Assembly: GCA_903870185.1 (NCBI GenBank)
Contig: CAIQCE010000061.1
Span: 1 to 6,710, forward strand
Reading direction: 5' to 3'
Length of the DNA stretch: 6,710 bases
Origin: an uncultured Gammaproteobacteria bacterium
Lineage (GTDB): Bacteria; Pseudomonadota; Gammaproteobacteria; Coxiellales; Coxiellaceae
Shown: positions 6,127-6,710 of the stretch, piece after piece
How positions within the stretch are numbered: position 1 is the stretch's first letter
Layout of the letters: every line of letters begins with the position of its first letter
Program-made: the position numbers and the translations under genes
Notes under the pieces: model-generated
Seen by the model: only the letters and a program-made list of their open reading frames with translations
Told to the model about the DNA's origin: nothing
Database searches by the model: none

Positions 6127-6710
6127 ATGTATTCGGACTCAGTTGTTTACGTGGTTGATGATAATGAAGGAGTAACTGAATCTTTGCAGTGGCTGGTTGA
6201 ATCAGTTGGTTACAAGGTTGAAATTTATAACAATGCGCGAGTTTTTTTAGATCACTATAATGCTAAAAAATCAGGATGCATTGTGCTTGATGTGAGAATG
6301 CCGGGATTAAGTGGTCCTGAGTTACAGGAGGCGCTTCTTGCTCGTAAAATCGAGATACCGATTATTTTTATCACAGGTCATGCAGATGTCCCGATTGCTG
6401 TTCGAGCAATGAAGCTTGGAGCTGTCGATTTTCTGACTAAGCCTACTAATAGCCAAGTTCTTTTAGAAACGATCAATCGTGCTGTTAGGTTGGATAGAGA
6501 AAGGCGTGAGAATAAAGAAAAGAATGCCGAAATATTTTCTCGAGAACAACGCCTTTCTCCACGGGAAAGAGAAGTTATGCATCTAATAGTCGCAGGAAAA
6601 CTAACTAAGGCCATTGCGACAGAGCTAGATTTGAGTTTAAGGACCGTAGAAATGCATAGAGCTAATATTATGAAAAAAATGGAAGTTGCAAGCCAGGTCG
6701 AGTTAACATC
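6127..6710 (+). CDS. FixJ-family response regulator with LuxR-type DNA-binding domain (3' end outside window)
   Basis: Translation from ATG 6127 gives 194 residues before the window ends; FixJ proteins are about 205, so only the last few residues are missing. The receiver domain (about 1-120) is complete: acidic pair D11-D12 in VVDDNE, phospho-acceptor D55 in VLDVRMPG, T83 in FITGHAD and K105 in FLTKP. A short charged linker leads to a LuxR/GerE helix-turn-helix domain from about 143 (LSPREREVMHLI), with recognition-helix region LSLRTVEMHRANIMKKM (169-185). VPIAVRAMKLGAVDFLTKP and RTVEMHRANIMKKM closely resemble FixJ, and the family activates transcription when phosphorylated on Asp. The gene follows the sensor kinase stop by 3 bases, with GGGG 7 bases before the ATG as a modest RBS, so the two are almost certainly co-expressed partners. 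Target genes cannot be inferred. Confidence 0.93.
   Translation, partial: MYSDSVVYVVDDNEGVTESLQWLVESVGYKVEIYNNARVFLDHYNAKKSGCIVLDVRMPGLSGPELQEALLARKIEIPIIFITGHADVPIAVRAMKLGAVDFLTKPTNSQVLLETINRAVRLDRERRENKEKNAEIFSREQRLSPREREVMHLIVAGKLTKAIATELDLSLRTVEMHRANIMKKMEVASQVELT

Noticed and set aside
6378..6614. Minus-strand open frame opposite the response regulator
   Set aside because: It is antisense to the conserved receiver and LuxR-domain codons and has no convincing start or motif.
1..6710. A novel defence, mobile or biosynthetic system
   Set aside because: Every gene belongs to a well-known family with intact motifs, and no unknown gene, integrase, CRISPR repeat or toxin-like small gene was found.

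Overview
The window looks like ordinary chromosomal DNA from a moderately A+T-rich gammaproteobacterium. Oligoribonuclease (Orn), an MltD-type lytic transglycosylase and short GTAG-plus-hairpin intergenic repeats fit that class. The overall protein style reminds me of Legionella and its relatives, but that is an impression and was not tested. I see no tRNA, rRNA, CRISPR array, insertion sequence, phage gene or toxin-antitoxin pair, and no stretch over 300 bases without a gene.

Layout: (1) Positions 1-312 (+) hold the last 103 codons of an alanine dehydrogenase. (2) After 29 bases, an MltD-like periplasmic murein transglycosylase runs from 342 to 1682 (+), starting at GTG with a strong ribosome binding site. 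(3) The 178-base gap 1683-1860 lies between convergent genes and holds two GC-rich hairpins in opposite orientation plus a degenerate half copy that begins at the mltD stop codon; the set resembles REP/BIME elements. (4) On the minus strand, orn (3823-3263) and fumC (3258-1861) form a tight two-gene unit with 4 bases between them and a plausible sigma70 promoter upstream of orn. (5) On the plus strand, divergent from orn, a soluble three-PAS sensor histidine kinase (3907-6123) is followed after 3 bases by a FixJ-like response regulator (6127 to the window edge). The regulator is cut just before its expected end.

How the genes relate: alanine dehydrogenase (pyruvate, ammonia, NADH) and fumarase (TCA cycle) are central metabolism, MltD remodels peptidoglycan, and Orn clears 2-5 nt RNA fragments and pGpG. 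The kinase and regulator form a complete phosphorelay pair whose core motifs and order match FixL/FixJ. Their signal and target genes cannot be read from the sequence. I found no convincing new biological system. The points most worth checking are the repeat cluster at the mltD/fumC junction and the ligand of the multi-PAS kinase.
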